From the NCBI RefSeq assembly GCF_051020765.1, contig NC_134935.1, forward strand, positions 13,145,579-13,209,578: a stretch of 64,000 nt of DNA, written 5' to 3'. The notes below the pieces were generated by a model that was not told the DNA's origin, did no database searches, and saw only the letters and a list, made by a program, of their open reading frames with translations. The DNA comes from Lasioglossum baleicum. Lineage: Eukaryota; Arthropoda; Insecta; Hymenoptera; Halictidae. Both the position numbers and the translations under genes were made by a program. Each line of letters begins with the position of its first letter. Within the stretch, counting starts at the first letter, position 1. This document shows positions 62,083 to 64,000 of this stretch, one piece after another.

Positions 62083-64000
62083 TACAAAAGCATACATAGA
62101 ATCGCGCACGTAATACGGGAGCACATGTAGAGGGAGAGAGAGAGAGAAAGAGAGAGTCGGAGCAAGCAATTCTTGCCCGTTGAACAGCTGGAAGCGGATC
62201 TTTTCGTATTTCCTCCTTTACGGTGTTTCGACCTTCCAATGTTCCCCTCAACCCTCCGACTGCCGGGCCAGTTAGGCAGCGCGTTCGCATAATGCAACGC
62301 GCATCCCGCGCACTGTAGAAGGTACAACGGCGCGATGCCGCGATCGCTAATCGCGTAACGACGTTTTCCCTTTAAATTGTTTGCACTCCGCGCATTCCCC
62401 GCATCGGACCCCAACGACAATGCACGTCATCGGCCAATAACGTTACAATAGAGGGACTGCGTGATTATCATTGACAATGTTCGAGCTTACGTAGAACGCG
62501 GTATCGATTTCCCCCGGTACCCGTCGAATTAACACAGACCTAGTCACGCCGGAGGATGACGAATGTGTGCAAGGACTCGATCAACCCTAGTCGGTAACTC
62601 AACTATTTCCTCTGTTGATCCACCATCGCTCAAAACTGTGTACATAACCGTCGAATTTAGGGCGCCACGTGCTCCTCAGAAATTGTGGCTCGAAAATCCT
62701 TTAAACAATTAAATTTCATGATGAACTATAAATATTGTACGAAATAGTTACCCATCGAAAACGTTCCACAACTGTTCATACTTTAATAGTCGACGTTGAA
62801 ACGAAATATTGATAGAATTTTGTGGAGTACAACTTTGGACAGAATTCAAAAGCTGCGTACGTGCAGCGCCAGGAGAATACTAAAGCATGACTTGTAGAAT
62901 CCTCTTTCCACCAGAAGTTTCTTTGCTTTAAACTATTTATGCCGCAATTACTCTTTCTTGTGAATCAAGTACGTATAGAGAAAATAACACGAAAATATAT
63001 CTTTTCTAATCGTGAGGAACTAACAAACTTTCTCGGCATATAGATCATCCTGCATTCTTTCAATATTTCAGCGCTATCTTCTTGTTGGTTGCCTACTCTT
63101 CTAGATCCCCTCTGAATTAATACTACTTTCCTTTTCTTTTATAAAATTGTCTGCATCAGTTACAAAAATATCGATTCCTACTTTTAACAATTGTAATAGG
63201 TGATAAATAATTTACTGCATGAAGATGTACAGTCTAGTCATATTTAACGAAAATATTCCAGATCAGATAAAATTTTCAGATTCCAAAATCAAAACAATTT
63301 CGACTGCAAGAAGTTAATTATTCTGCATATCCTCTCTGCGATTACACCTTTCACAATGCACGCACAGCAGTCTTCCTTGCAACCTCTCTTCATTTCACAG
63401 AAAATGACTCTTCTTTACATACTTCGTTTATTACTTCGGTAACCGTTTCCACAAGCCCTCGTTGTCTGAGACCTCCAAGGCTTAATAAAGTGTTTTACAA
63501 GACTTCCGCTCGCGCAACAGCCTCTCCTATTGTTATCGTATCGCAGCTGGAAACGCATGTCGTATCTCTCCCGCTCGGATCTCTCGAGCAACGGACCCGG
63601 CGTTAATATTTTAATTCTCGGCTGTTGTTCCTTTCCCCCTATCTTTGTCTGAAAATATCCCTGCTGCCGAGGAGCGTCTTTGTCTGCTCTGGTACTCGTT
63701 GCGATGCAAAGGGTCTCCACCCCCGCCAACACAACACTGGTTAGAGTCGAAAGTAGGTAGTTCAGTGAAGGTGATGCTTGTGTGTCGGCATTGACCCCGC
63801 GGCTGTTTATTAGTCTATTTATGGTAGATGAGGAGTCGGGACATGAGTGAGGCGCACAAAGCAAGACTTTTGAAAGAATCAAGAGAGGAAAATTTATGCA
63901 TTCACTTGACCGAGACCGAGAGGATTCGCGCGAGAGTGTGTGTCTATGTGTGTGTGCCACTCGGGATATGCGGGTTTTCGCGAAATGAGATACGGTAACG
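62083..64000. other. Gene-free stretch to the window end
   Basis: No supported gene. An imperfect AG tract lies at 62129-62157 and a GT-rich tract at 63931-63957. A 181-codon minus frame (63960-63415) lies in Ser/Arg-rich, pyrimidine-biased sequence with no recognisable domain. It is the longest minus-strand frame, but I do not accept it as a gene on length alone. Confidence 0.5.

Noticed and set aside
63415..63960. 181-codon minus-strand frame as a gene
   Set aside because: No recognisable domain or codon-bias signal; sequence is compositionally biased, and one frame of this length in 64 kb is not compelling alone.
1..64000. CRISPR arrays, operons, prophage or other prokaryotic systems
   Set aside because: No repeat-spacer structure, ribosome-binding sites or compact gene order; the tandem arrays have no unique spacers and the composition is eukaryotic.

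Overview
This 64 kb window looks like nuclear DNA of an insect, most plausibly a hymenopteran such as an ant or bee. The evidence is long GA/CT microsatellites, many short terminal-inverted-repeat (TIR) elements without transposase, a patchwork of AT-rich and CpG-rich segments, and no bacterial gene organisation (no operons, no ribosome-binding sites, no long non-overlapping ORFs). The hymenopteran placement is inference from repeat style, not from a recognised gene.

I recognise no conserved protein-coding gene, rRNA, tRNA, snRNA or microRNA. The longest open frames (for example 7585-8364, 7221-7730, 63415-63960) lie in stop-poor, GC-rich or pyrimidine-rich sequence that is open in several frames at once, so I treat them as chance. 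The best coding candidate is a set of short exons on the minus strand (32960 down to 32450), with phase-compatible splice sites and a branch-point-like motif. Its product is unrecognised and the model is tentative. The window is most likely intergenic or part of a very long intron.

What can be supported is a repeat landscape. (1) A foldback element at 3120-3472 has arms of about 115 bp and an 8 bp target duplication (hAT-like MITE). (2) Elements ending in CAGGGTG and flanked by TATA lie at 11493-11935, 28372-28875 and 61768-62080, with single ends near 21610, 29651 and 57192. (3) A 197 bp TA-flanked element at 54699-54895 has ends of the form GACTGCGGATCTTTAT; degraded relatives of this motif recur at several other sites. 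(4) Small CAGT...ACTG elements lie at 32171, 41623 and 53791.

Tandem arrays occur at 1-430 (about 106-133 bp units), 18001-18154 (41-43 bp), 48894-48973 (16 bp x 5) and 58811-59066 (64 bp x 4), with long (AG)n tracts at 3757-3811 and 12132-12191. Two inverted repeats stand out: a near-perfect 41 bp stem with a 14 nt loop at 57426-57521, and a smaller stem-loop at 18168-18224. I found no multi-gene system; the best leads for something undescribed are the 57.4 kb hairpin, the recurring CTGCGGAT motif family and the candidate small gene at 32.5-33.0 kb.
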